64,000 nt of DNA, taken from Ariolimax columbianus (lineage: Eukaryota; Mollusca; Gastropoda; Stylommatophora; Arionidae). Position numbers and translations under genes: made by a program. The stretch covers positions 32,399,442-32,463,441 of the forward strand of contig JAVGWX010000025.1 of the NCBI GenBank assembly GCA_036924085.1. Reading direction: 5' to 3'. Below are positions 12,086-23,115 of the stretch, piece after piece. Within the stretch, counting starts at the first letter, position 1, and every line of letters begins with the position of its first letter. The notes under the pieces were generated by a model, which did no database searches, was not told where the DNA came from, and saw nothing but the letters and a program-made list of their open reading frames with translations.

Positions 12086-14946
12086 TAGGAAAAACTATAA
12101 GCCCTACTGGAATGATGAGTTGCAGAAAGTGGAAGATGCAGTAACAAATGCTAGGAACATGGCAGAGCGAGAAAAATCCATGGAGGCAAACATCGCCCTC
12201 AAAGCCGCCACGGCGAAATACAAACACACTCTTAAGCAAACAGCAAGAGAAAGCTGGAAAAATAAAACGGAAAGCCTAAACCTGGACAAAGACGGGAACA
12301 AGCTATGGAAGCTAGTGAGAGCCATGAACGACGAAACCCCGTCAAATAAACAAATTACCATCAAGCAGGGCGAGAACTTGATCACAGGTAAGAAAGCCGC
12401 AAACGCCTTTGTCGATCACTATGCCAGAGCAAACCACATCGAGGTCCCTGCAGATAAGCATACAGACATTAGCGAAGAGCTAAAGGGGCACGACAACATC
12501 AATACGGCACCTGAAGAGCACATGATGGCCAAATTAACAATGCGCGAAATGGAAGAGGCTATGAAAACATTAAAGTAAAGGAAATCTGCCGGAAAAGACG
12601 GGATAACAAACGAAATGCTGATGGGGCTGGGCCAAACAGCGAAGAGGAAACTGCTGTCGGTCCTGAACCAAAGCTGGAAAAGGGGAATTGTACCCCAGGC
12701 ATGGAAAGACGCAATACTGGTACCAGTACCAAAAACAGGAGAGGATAAAACAGATCAAAATGGATACAGGCTTATCAGCCTACTGAGCTGTGTCGGCAAG
12801 CTGATGGAACGGATGATAAACACCAGACTGATGTGGCATCTGGAAGAAAAACGAAAACTAATTCCACAGCAAGCCGGCTTTAGACAGCACAGATCTACTG
12901 AGGACCAGGTCATCCTCATAGCCCAGGAAATTGTAGATGCCTACCAGGCACAGAAACACACAGTAGCGGTTTGGGTGGACCTGGAAAAGGCATTTGACAA
13001 AGTCTGGAAAGACGGACTTAGAGTCAAGCTAAGAAGAAGTGATGTTTGTGGTAAAATGTACAAGTGGATCAACCACTACCTCAAACAAAGAACGGCCAGA
13101 GTCCAAGTACAAGGGCAGATGAGCAAAAAGGTGACACTCGAGCAGGGAGTACCCCAAGGGGGAGTACTGTCACCCACACTCTTCCTGGTATATATAAACG
13201 ATATTACAGAGAATATACCAAGAAGAGTCCATAGCTCAATGTTTGCAGACGATCTGGCTATGTGGACCTCTGAAAAGAATCTCACCATAGCAAGAAATCG
13301 GATGCAGACGGCCCTAACATCGCTAGAAGTGGGGGCGAACTCATGGCTGGTCAAAACAAACGAAGAGAAAACCACATGCACAATATTCTCGCTCTCATTA
13401 AAACCCCAAAATACCAAATTAAGTCTAAATGGCAAATTCCTGCAGCCAAACGACAACCCAACCTATCTGGGAGTCACATTTGATCGGCGCATGACATGGA
13501 AAAGTCAGATTGAGAGAAACCGAATGAAAGCCAGAGAAAGAATGGCAATCATGAGGAAACTTGCTGGCACAAGCTGGGGAGCAGACGAAAGCATGCTAAA
13601 GAAAGTGTACACTGGAAGAGTGAGACCAGTTCTCGAGTATGGCATTGCGGCATGGACAACAGCAGCAAAGGCGAACTTCGATAAAGTTAGCAAACTTCAA
13701 AACCAAGCCATGAGAATTATAACAGGTGGCATGAAGTCAACGCCAATTGTAGAACTTGAAAAGATTACAAAACTGCAATCCATGACCGATAGAAGAGACT
13801 GCAGAGCCCAGCTGCAGTCAGAGAAACTCCGAAGACTGACCGACCATCCAATGCACCAGAGACTAAACAATTTGGGAAATGGGAAACTAAAGCGGAGAAA
13901 CTTTGCAGAAATAGCCAAAGCAAAGATGCACGAAGATCCCATAAACGCACTAACAACACCAAAACCCATCACTACTGTACGAAAACCTACCTGGAGGCAG
14001 GATATATTTCCAGAGGTGGTAGAAAATATACCAGGTATTGCAAACAAGAACTGCCAGACTGAAAAAGAAAGGAGAAATACTACCCTAAGCTTCACAACGA
14101 AAAGCTACACAAGCATGGACTGGACCCATGCATACACCGACGGTTCTGTAACAAATACTACACAGAACGGAGGGGCAGGAGCATTCCTGAACCTACCAAA
14201 TGGCAGAAAAATAACACTGTCATTCGCTACTGGTAAGTACACAAGCAATTTCAGAGCGGAGGCAGAGGCACTGAGGGCGGCAGTGGAAGAAATGGTGACA
14301 CACAGTGAAAATGAAAGCCATATAGTCCTGCTTACAGATGCTCTCGCCGTAGTCACAGCGCTAAAAAGCCAGAAAAATACTGAGCTTAATGACTTAAGAG
14401 CAGCACTCTGCAAACTGTGCCAGCAGTCCGCACCAAAAAGGGTAGTGGTACAGTGGGTCCCATCACACTGCAACATCCAAGGCAACGAGAAGGCAGACAG
14501 ACTGGCAAAAGAAGGTGCAAGACTACCACAAACAGATACTAGTATGACGTACGAAGAGTCAAAACGGCTTTTCAAAGCCAGATACATGACCAAATGGGAA
14601 ACCGAACATACTGGTTACACCAAAAACGATGCCTATTACCAGTTGAACCGAAGAGAGCAGGTCGTTGTCTTCAGACTTCGCACTGGCCACAATAGACTGA
14701 GGTACCACCTATTCAACAAATTGAAGATAGGTGGCACCGACGAATGCCCGTGCGGTACTGGTAAAATGACCGCTGAACATCTGCTGCAGAACTGCCCGAC
14801 ATACGAGGATCAGAGAGAGCAGATGTGGCCATCACCAGTGGAACTGCAAGACAAGCTCTATGGCAGTGGCGACAGCCTCAGGATGACTGCCGCTTTTTTC
14901 GAAAAAAATAATTGTTACTGTCTGACTGCGTACGCAGAAGAAGAAG
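12086..14946 (+). pseudogene. Nimb-like LINE ORF2 copy 2, 5'-truncated with a stop
   Basis: Second tandem copy of the same truncated element. A TAA at 12,576-12,578, where the other copies have a lysine codon, splits it into 12,060-12,578 and a long frame at 12,615-14,969. RT motifs (VWVDLEKAFD, MFADDLAMW), RNase H motifs (YTDGSV, AEAEAL, TDALAVV) and the C-terminal zinc motif are all present. The RNase H block reads NEKADRLA, where copy 1 has NEEADRLA. The copy-1 TA insertion is absent here, so the two copies carry different inactivating changes. The extra A near the end, which bypasses the normal stop, is shared, so it predates the tandem duplication. Confidence 0.9.
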
Positions 14947-15383
14947 TACGCTGTCAGACGTCAACTTGAATTTTTTCGAAGAAGGCAGCTGTCATCCTGA
15001 GGCTGTCGACACTGCCATAGAGCTTGTCTAGTGTTGCCACTGGTGATGGCCACATGTGCTTTTTCTGGTTCTCGTAGTTCGGGCAATTTTGCAGCAGATG
15101 TTCCGCGGCCATTTTCCCTGTACCACAGGTGCATTCGTCAGTACCACCTTTCTTCAGTTTTTTGAAAAGATGGTACCTCAGTCTGTTGTTGCCTGTGCGG
15201 AGTCTGAAGACCACGACCTGCTCTCTTCTGTTCAACTGGTAGTAGGCATCATTTTTTGTGTAGCCAGTATGCTCTGTTTCCCATTTGGCCATGTATCTGG
15301 CTCCAACAAACCTTTTGAACTCTTAGTAGGTCACACTAGAATCTGGTTGTGGTAACCTTGCACCTTCTTTAGCCAGTCTCGTT
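14947..15383 (-). pseudogene. Antisense Nimb-like LINE C-terminus
   Basis: The minus strand encodes an uninterrupted 112-residue stretch (MAKWETEHTGYTKNDAYYQ...) with the zinc motif CTCGTGKMAAEHLLQNC and the tail end of ORF2. It belongs to a subfamily slightly different from the tandem copies: KKHMWPSPVATLDKLYG instead of REQMWPSPVELQDKLYG. It is the continuation of the element into which the plus-strand copies inserted. It ends near 15,383, where A jumps to a CR1-like relic; unit B continues with RT sequence instead (36,480-37,078). Confidence 0.8.
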
Positions 15384-16960
15384 TCTAGACACTAACGGTT
15401 GGTTTTTCTGAGTCTTTCCTCGTAACTGTAATTCTGGAATCCCACTATCAGTTTTGTCGCTATTCTTTGTATCCTTTCCAGCATATTTATAGCTCTTCTA
15501 CGATAAGGACTCCACACCTGTACACAGTACTCCGATCTAGGTCTAACTAATGCTTTATACAGTTTGTCAATCACCTCATTACTCCTATGTTTAATATTTT
15601 TTTATTTTTTATCATACCTAACGTTGCATTTGACTTATTCACTGCTACCTGGACTTGCTCACTCACCTTACCTGTATGCTCTATTATTACCCCTATGTCC
15701 CTTTCGTTATCTATCATCCTAGTATTGTTCTCGCCCATTCTGTAATTTTGTTCCATTTTTTACTTCACACCACTCAGAGTACTCCTAATTTATGCCAATC
15801 GCTGTCTTCTTCCCGTTAACCAACTTTCAATCCATTCGGCAACCTGCCCATCTATCCCATGTGATTTTAACTTTTTAAATAATCGTTGATGAGGTACTAT
15901 ATCAAAAGCCTTTGTAAAATCTAGATAAATAACATCCACTGGTTCTCCCTTATCTATGATTTTAGTAATCACCTCCATGCACTCCAATAGATTTGTTGAG
16001 CACGGTCTCCCTCTAGTAAACCCATGCTGACTATTTCTGATTAGATTTAACCTGTCTAGATGCATTACAATGTTTTCTTTCATTATTGACTCTAACAATT
16101 TACAGACTACAGATTTCTTTCCTCTTTTCAATAAGGGAATCACTCCTGCATCTTTCCAATCTCTTGGAACAATCCATTTTGCAAGTGATTGAGAAAATAA
16201 TATAGCCAATGGTTTAACTAGTTAGTCTATACTTCAAATAGCATTGATGAATGGATACCATCTTGATCTGTACATTTATCCACTTTTAATCCTTCCAATC
16301 TTTTTAGAACCATTTCCTCCGTAATTCAGAATGATTTTAATCGAACTATATCCATTTGACATTTGAAAATATGTATAGGCTCTGGTATCTTGGAGGAGTG
16401 TTCTTTTGTATAGACTGTGCCAAAGTATTGATTTATTAGATTAGCTATCTCCCTATTTTCTTTGCCTATTGTCACTGTACTGTCTATGAGAAAGCCTACC
16501 TTGTCTTTAGGTCTTTTGTTTATTTCTAACATTAGAAAAGAAGCTTTTACCATCAGTCTTGATCCTATTAGTAAGTTTTTTTCGAAGTCCATTTTTGCAG
16601 CTTTATTTACTTTCTGAGCTATGTTTTGCTTGTCCAAATATTTTTAATATTTTTCTTTTGATTTACTTGCCTTTATATACTTTGCCCAGGCTTTATTTTA
16701 AGCTCTTGTACATTTAGCTACAAATCTAGTAATCCACTGTTTATGATTGGTGTTTACCTCCATATATGGAACATATTCGACTTTTAGTTGTTCTAAAAGT
16801 GTTTTGAAACACTCTGCCTCTTGTTCAACGTCTGCACCTCTGACAATATCTTTCCTGTGTATGTGGCTGTCTGTATCTTTCATCTTCTGTACATCTGTCT
16901 TAGAGTAGTCGTATGCTCGTGAGTGTATATTTACATACATTGTAAAGGCTGTTATAGGAT
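15384..16960 (-). pseudogene. CR1-like LINE reverse transcriptase relic (unit A)
   Basis: Minus-strand fragments in several frames, in order. First, 16,698-16,940 contains HKQWITRFVAKCTRA. Next, 16,326-16,637 is an RT N-terminal linker with INQYFGTVYTKEHSSKIPEP. Then 15,790-16,209 holds RT blocks with WKDAGVIPLLKRG, GFTRGRPCSTNLLECME and VIYLDFTKAFDIVPH, followed by thumb and C-terminal pieces with LYKALVRPRSEYCVQVWSPY. The segment that should hold the YxDD box is deleted between GRRQRLA and NYRMGEN. Motifs fit the CR1/L2 group. Unit B carries the same relic at 38,341-39,890, also without the YxDD segment. Confidence 0.8.
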
Positions 16961-18300
16961 ATATTTTATGGACAACTGATCACTGCAGCTAAAGGAATCG
17001 ACGTCCAAGCCTAAGGCTCAGGATTGAGTCGATTGCAGACAGTCAGTTGGGACGTGCACAGTAGTTGCCGACGCTTGTAGAGGCCATCTGGATCCAGAGA
17101 AATGGGCACACTGAAAAGATCTGGGAACACCCCGGCAAGTCAGCCTCCTCAGCCCCGTTGTACGATCTGCGACAGGGACTGCCACTCACGTACCGGCGTT
17201 TGCAGCCATAGCAGACTGTGTCGAAATACTGGAGACAGAGCTGGGCAAACTTCGCCAGGGCGCCAGGCGCATGATGATCAGTGACTGAGACGGCAATGAA
17301 CTGATGAATATTAAATGTATTTACTTGTCTTGGCTTGGTTTCGTTTGTTCTCCATCTCCCGCTACCAAACCCTGACACGGGCCTAAGTAGCAGAACGCAG
17401 TCCAGAGAACGGAATGCTTTATGTCGATATTTGCACCTTTCGATCCAACACATCCGACTTCAGCAAGCATTTTTTGAGTACCGGGTTACCATTCCCTCTT
17501 CGATCCCTTCTCCTTAGCCAGTCTGCTCTGTTGCAGCCTGTTTTCTAGAATACTGCGCGGACGTGTAGAACGGCCTTGGCAGCTCCGGTTCGCTAGCCCT
17601 TACGCTATCAGTCAGCTATGGCTCGCTGACCGCTGCAGCTCATGCGCTGCTCACCATCTTGATCCGGTATTTACTTGATTTTGAAGAAATATGATCATGA
17701 CAATAATAATGGGCATATCGCCGTCGATGAGAATAACCAACATCATCATGTGTCATACTACGCCCTTAAGTATGTGAGCGGATGCGTGCATGACAGATTA
17801 AGCCAACACCAGCTGGTGCTGGTTTTCCCTCTACTCTATACGTCCATCTGATCGCTAACTGCATGCAAGGCTCTTTTTGGCCTCGCCTTTTTCAGGCTAA
17901 ACGATTTACTGTCAGGATTCACTGAATCGCTTTTATTGACGTCCACGTGATCGCCTTACTGCGCTAAGCTCGCTAAACAGAAGTTTCTTTTGGAACCTTT
18001 AGCTTGACATTCGAGAAAATTGGCCAGTCTATCTCACTTTAACTTTCTACAAAAGTGTATGAATAGTGTAGTAGTAATGAAAAGAGAATGGTTATTTGTG
18101 ATGTGGTCTTGTAGCCAATTTGGAGTATGTGTCATGTAGAAGTGATTCAACCTCCTGGCGTGTTTGGCGTACACACTCCAGCTCTCTCACCCATAGATCA
18201 GGGTTTAGAGACTGGCAGGATGTTTACCAATCAGATTAGTTGCTGTTTAACGATATACTTCATTTAAATATTCACTTCTTCTTCGGGCAATATCAGGTAG
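16961..18300. other. Unrecognised stretch (unit A)
   Basis: No gene recognised. A minus-strand frame of 136 codons (17,043-17,453) differs from its counterpart in B by several amino acids and a frameshift, so it does not look constrained. Base composition is GC-richer than the minisatellite. The stretch is matched by 39,891-41,280 in unit B. Confidence 0.5.
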
Positions 18301-18304
18301 TACT

Positions 18305-18452
18305 ATTTACTCAAGTTTGTCTTCTTTTTCTTTCTCTTCTTTTTCTTCTTCTTCTTCTTTCTCTTCTTTTTCGTCTTCTTTTTTTCTTCGTCTTCTTCTT
18401 CTTATTTTTTCTTTCTCTTTTTCTTCTTTTCTTTTTCTGATTCTTTCTCTTC

Positions 18453-18484
<32 letters not shown>

Positions 18485-18556
18485 CTTCTTCTTTTTGTTC
18501 TTCTTCTTCTTCTTTTTCTTCTTCTTCTTCTTCTTCTTCTTTTCCTTCTTTTTCTA
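18305..18556 (+). repeat. (TTC)n/(CTT)n microsatellite, ~250 bp
   Basis: Polypyrimidine tract built of TTC units with TTT, GTC and ATT interruptions. Translations give meaningless Leu/Ser runs. The equivalent in B (41,283-41,522) contains a (TTA)n block instead of part of it. GAA is the tail unit of the Nimb-like element, so an expanded tail of an antisense copy is one possible origin. Confidence 0.9.
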
Positions 18557-18616
18557 GCTCACCGACAATTGTATTAAGTCTACACGTAAAGGCCAGTTCT
18601 ATGGACAAAGTCTACT

Positions 18617-19456
18617 GTGGTTGGGAGTTCTTCAAGACTCTCACAAAAGTGTGTATGTGTGGGTTCGTCTCCGTGGGTCAGTATTCACAACGTAGTTGCT
18701 TTAGCATGTTATAGTCTTGACAAAGGAAGGGTTCTGATACTGACACGTACCTGCATACCGAGTAGCGCGGTAGCTGTCAATCACACTGGACAAGCAGAAA
18801 TTGTAGGACTCGACATAATGACACAAGAAACGAAGATCCGCATCTTCAACCTGTATGGCCCACCCAACAAAGACCTGTCGCTCTCGAGTATGGAAATCAA
18901 GGACTCCAGCTGCCTAGTAGTTGGAGACTTCAACAGCCACTCGGAGAGATGGGGATATTCGGACACAGACAACAGAGGTGATGAAGTGGAAGACTGGGAG
19001 ATAGACACAAATCTCTATCTTATCAATAGGCTGGAGGACAGACCTATCTTCTATTCTAGAACATGGCATACCACCTCTACTCCAGACTTGGCCTTTTCCA
19101 CGGTTGATATTCACCATAAAATAGACGGCCAGGTGCTCAACCAATTGGCAGGTAGCGACAAAAGGCCAATTAGGCTAGAAATTGATATGGAAGTAGGCCC
19201 ACATGAAATAAAAGCGCTCCCACGTTGGAACTATAAACAAGCCGACTGGGACAGATTTGCAATTCTGATAGATCGGCTATGTGAAACCATCAACACACGG
19301 AATAACAATATGAAACCTATGGTGGAAGGCCTAAGCAAAGCAATAATACAAGCAGCCACCGAAACCATCCCAAGAGGGGCAAGGAAAAACTACAAGCCAT
19401 ATTGGATGGTGAATTGCAGAAAGCGGAAGACGAAATCTCAATTGCCAGGAACATGG
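18617..19456 (+). pseudogene. Nimb-like LINE endonuclease relic (unit A)
   Basis: An open stretch of 280 codons covers most of the apurinic-like endonuclease domain of the element family: IRIFNLYGPPN, VVGDFNSHSERWGYSDTD, TPDLAF, then the linker NYKPYW. The N-terminal strand that carries the catalytic Asn and Glu (LQWNAEG and IQETHLN in the fuller copy) is replaced by unrelated residues. The SDH motif reads SDKRPI, so the catalytic His is lost. The segment stops at about 19,456, where an inverted RT fragment begins. This is a dead endonuclease fragment. Confidence 0.85.
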
Positions 19457-20448
19457 TAGAGAGAGAACAATCTAAGTTTGCTAACTTTATCGAAGTTTGC
19501 CTTTGCTGCTGTTGTCCATGCCGCAATGCCATACTCGAGAACGGGTCTCACTCTTCCAGTGTACAGTTTCTTTAGTATACTTTCGTCTACTCCCCAGCTT
19601 GTGCCAGCAAGTTTCCTCATGATTGCCATTCTTTCTCTGGCTCTCATTCGGTTTCTCTCGATCTGACTTTTCCATGTCATGCACCGATCAAATGTGACTC
19701 CCAGGTAGTTTGGGTTGTTGTTTGGCTGCAGGAATTTGCCATTTAGACTTAATTTGGTGTTTTGGGGTTTGATTGAAAGCGAGAATATTGTACATGTGGT
19801 TTTCTCCTCGTTTATTTTGACCAGCCATGAGTTCGCCCACTCTTCCAGCGAAGTTAGGGCCTGCTGCATCCGATTTCTTGCTATGGTGAGATTCTTTTCA
19901 GAGGTCCACATAGCCAGATCGTCTGCAAACATTGAGCTATGGACTCTTCTTGGTATATTCTCTGTAATGTCGTTTATAAACATCAGGAAGAGTGTGGGTG
20001 ACAGTACTCTCCCTTGGCGTACTCCCTGCTCGAGTGTCACCTTTTTGCTCATCTGCCCTTGTACTTGGACTCTGGCCGTTCTTATTTTGAGGTAGTGGTT
20101 GATCCACTTGTACATTCTCCCACAAACTTCACTTCTCCTTAGCTTGACTCTAAGTCCGTCTTTCCAGACTTTGTCAAATGCCTTTTCCAGGTCCACCCAA
20201 ACCGCTACTGTGTGTTTCTGTGCCTGGTAGGCATCTACAATTTCCTTGGATATGAGGATGACCTGGTCTTCAGTGGATCTGTGCTGCCTAAAACCTGCTT
20301 GCTGTGGAATTAGCATTCGTTTTTCTTCCAGATGCCACATCAGTCTGGTGTTTATCATACGTTCCATCAGCTTGCCGACACAGCTCAGTAGGCTGATAGG
20401 CCTGTATCCATTTGGATCTGTTTTGTCTTTTCCTTTCTTTGGTATTGA
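19457..20448 (-). pseudogene. Inverted Nimb-like RT fragment (unit A only)
   Basis: The minus strand encodes the RT core from NGYRPISLLSCVGKLMERM through VWVDLEKAFDKVW, LEQGVRQGRVLSPTLFL and MFADDLAMW, to LYTGRVRPVLEYGIAAW and AKANFDKVSKL. In the usual VPQGGVLSP block it reads VRQGRVLSP, two changes from the other copies. It abuts the plus-strand endonuclease relic on its left and a plus-strand RT fragment on its right, giving an inverted arrangement. It is absent from unit B. Confidence 0.85.
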
Positions 20449-21640
20449 AAAACACATACTAATTCCACAGCAAGCAGGCTTTAGACAGCACAGATCCACT
20501 GATGACCAGATCACGATCATAGCCCAGTTAATAGATGATGCTTACCAGGAGAAAAAACACACTGTATCCGTTTGGGTAGATTTAGAGAAGGCATTTGACA
20601 AGGTGTGGATAAAAGGACTTAAAGTCAAACTACGAAGAAGTGAAGTTTGTGGGAAAATGTACTGATGGATCAGCGACTACCTCGAAAACAGAACATCCAT
20701 AGCTGGCACAAGCTGGGGAACAGACGAAACTGTACACTGGAAGAGTGAGACCAGTTCTCGAGTATGGCATTGCGGCATGGGCAACAGCAGCAAAGGCGAA
20801 CTTTGATAAAATTAGCAAACTTCAAAACCCAAGCCATGAGAGTAATAACAGGAGGCATGAAGTCAACGCCAATTGTAGAACTGGAAAAGATTAGAAATCT
20901 GCAATCCATGACCGACAGAAGAGACTGCAGAGCCCAGCAGCAAGCAGAGAAACTCAGAAGACTGACAGACCACCCAATGCACCAGAGACTAAATAGATTT
21001 GGAAATGGGAAACTAAAGCGGAGAAACTTTGCAGAAATAGCCAAAGCAAAGATGAGCGAAGATACTATGAACACATTAACACCAAAGCCCATCCCTACTG
21101 TACGCAAACCTACCTGGAAGCAGCATTTCATTCCGGAGGTGGTAGAAAATATACCAGGTATTTGAAACAAGAACAGCAAGACTGAAAAAGAAAGAAGAGA
21201 CATAACCCTGAGGTACATAACGAAAAACTACCCAAGCATGAACTGGACCCATGCATACACCTACGGGTCTGTCACAAACACAACACAGAACGGAGGGGCT
21301 GAGGTATTCCTGAGCCTACCAAATGGTAAAAAAATAACACTGTCAGTGGCAACTGGAAAATACTCATTCAATTTCAGAGCGGAGGCAGACGGCACTGAGG
21401 GATGCAGCAGAAGCAATGCTGACAGGAAAAAGAAATGAAAGGCAGATAGTCCTGTTTACAGATGCCCTGGCCGTAGTCACATCACTAAAAAGTAGAAAAA
21501 TACTGAACTAAATGATTTAAGAGCAGTACTCTGTCAACTATGCCAGCAGTCCGCACCAAAAAGAGTAGTGGTACAGTGGGTTCCATCCCACTGTAACATC
21601 CAAGGCAACGAGGAGGCAGACAGACTGGCATCGGTTCTGT
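20449..21640 (+). pseudogene. Nimb-like RT and RNase H fragment, internally deleted
   Basis: The plus strand starts at LIPQQAGFRQHRS, runs through VWVDLEKAFDKVW to a stop at 20,663, then jumps near 20,700 to the thumb region (AGTSWGTDE). The FADD box is therefore deleted. It continues with MKSTPIVELEKI, an RNase H start reading HAYTYGSV (the first catalytic Asp is Tyr here) and FRAEADGTEG (frameshifted). The later pieces, TDALAVVT and NEEADRLA, lie in other frames and the copy ends near 21,640. It diverges more from the other copies than they do from each other, so it is an older relic. Confidence 0.8.
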
Positions 21641-21862
21641 GCATCGGTTGAAGTTAAAGTGAGCTAAACTGCGAGAACTGTTATCGGTAAAAGTGTCACT
21701 GGTAAGCTACATAAGCTACATATGGTGAATGCTTGGAATGTGTTGCCATATGTAGTAGGTTTAGGCTGCAACAATTAATGCATTTAATAATAGATTGGAT
21801 GCACATAGCTTTTAGAGCTAGGAAATGTAAATGAAGCTGGTTGTTTACAGACTCTGCATAGT
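21641..21862 (+). pseudogene. CR1-like LINE 3' end (plus strand)
   Basis: Broken translation resembling the conserved C-terminus of CR1-like elements (VNAWNVLPYVVG..., then a LDAHS-like piece), followed by the 3' untranslated words CAGACTCTGCATAGTTTTCT. The same 3' sequence occurs on the minus strand at 23,826, 26,335, 37,986, 44,044 and 46,243. It leads directly into a minisatellite made from the element's last bases. Confidence 0.6.
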
Positions 21863-22170
21863 TTTCTAAGCCAGTATAAAGACGTAGTCTTCTAAACCAG
21901 TATAAAGATATAGTCTTCTAAAGCAGTATAAAGACATCGTCTTCTAAACTAGTATAAAGACATCGTCTTCTAAACCAGTATAAAGAAACAGCCTTCTTAA
22001 CGAGTATAAAGACAGTCTTATAAACCAGTATAAAAACATCGTCTTATAAACCAATATAAAGACACAGTCTTCTAAACCAGTATAAAGTTTCAGTCTTCTA
22101 AACCAGTAGAAAGACATAGTCGTCTAAACCAGTATAAAGAGGTAGTCTTCTCAACCCGTATAAAGACGTT
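21863..22170 (+). repeat. 26-bp minisatellite, ~12 copies
   Basis: Unit close to CTTCTAAACCAGTATAAAGA plus CATAGT, repeated about twelve times with point changes. The unit equals the last bases of the CR1-like 3' end found elsewhere in the window (reverse complement of ACTGGTTTAGAAGACT). The array ends with the expected terminal ...AAAGACGTTAACTTAG. Absent from unit B. Confidence 0.85.
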
Positions 22171-22747
22171 AACTTAGTTACATATTGTACATTAAATGGA
22201 GAGTAATTCTCTTTAGCCCAAAAATGAAAGGTGTTCACTGCACGCTGCTGCCCATTGGTGATCATTCTTATTCAGCAAATGATGTTAACTGTAGATACAA
22301 ATTGTTCCTGTAACTCAACGGTTGTGTCATGTTCTGATGCCCATCGCAGGCCGTGATGGCGACTATATCAAGACAGGTTTTTGTTAATCGTCTAAGGGAA
22401 AGTTGTTAGCCATTTGTGTTCTATGGTCTCCCTTGTCAAGTGTATGTCACGTACCCCTTCTCGGAATAATGTTTTTAAATACATAAAATACAATAGCAAA
22501 GAACCAGTTATATAGAAATAGTTAAAAAACAAACACAAAAGTACATGTGATATATGTGTCTTTCTTAACAATTTCAATAGAAACAATACATTTAAAATAG
22601 AAAAAAGTTAATTTCATTATTGTTTGAATGAACGTGCTGCGTATATATGCAGAACAATCTGCAACCTGAACTAACAAGACCGTCGCCGCTGCCTTCTCTT
22701 TCATTAAAACAGTCCAAAATCACTGGAGAACAAATTGAGAGTGATCC
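22171..22747. other. No gene seen
   Basis: AT-rich stretch without recognisable coding or RNA features. From about 22,515 it matches unit B from 42,707 onward, which marks where the two units come back into register after the A-specific insertion. Confidence 0.5.
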
Positions 22748-23115
22748 ATGGCCTCTCTTGAGAGACGCTTTGTCGGAATCACTCTCCGTAACCAAGGCAT
22801 GCAAAATTACTACAATTTGGACATAACGACGATTGTCCCTGATACGGTATTCTGTGCAGACAAGGCAAACTATAGATGGGCAGGTCACATGTTGAGACAA
22901 ATTGGTCGATGGAGCACAGCGACAGTTGTCTGGTACCCCCGAAGTAAAAAAAAAGAGACCCCGGGAAAATATCCATTGCGTTGGTAAAGCTCTCCTGCTT
23001 TCCGCAATATCTGAGATGTCTGTAGTAGAATGCTTACTAACCACTGGACTTCCGTGAGCCAAGCGCTGGAAACGGATAGGAAGCCCGCAGCAAGGCTGAG
23101 GAACGGGTCACAAAG
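22748..23115 (+). pseudogene. RTE-like LINE C-terminus relic (unit A)
   Basis: The plus strand contains YRWAGHMLRQ, RWSTATVVWYPRSKKK and, after a frameshift, MLTNHW and further basic residues. This follows the GH-R...RW...WyPr..RGRP.kRW.. signature that ends many RTE-type and related LINE polyproteins. It is a short broken piece. Unit B has the same relic at 42,940-43,330, with NDGRWSTATVVWYP preserved. Confidence 0.6.

Larger units (their letters stand above)
8947..14946 (+). repeat. Tandem duplication of ~3.0 kb (two copies)
   Basis: Bases 8,947-11,950 (3,004 bp) and 11,951-14,946 (2,996 bp) are near-identical direct repeats. Each is a ~135-bp antisense LINE 3' end followed by a ~2.86-kb sense 5'-truncated LINE. 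A third antisense end starts at 14,947. The 8-bp length difference comes from an extra TA near 10,190 and two extra GAA units near 11,940. Unit B has no insertion here (36,019-36,170). This is either one nested insertion followed by unequal exchange, or two insertions at the same place. Confidence 0.85.

Noticed and set aside
17043..17453. 136-codon minus-strand frame (A) and 157-codon counterpart (39,899-40,372, B)
   Set aside because: A frameshift and several amino-acid changes between A and B, with no recognisable domain. Treated as non-coding.
18240..18577. Leu- and Ser-rich frames over the TTC tract (also 41,207-41,548)
   Set aside because: Direct translation of a trinucleotide repeat.
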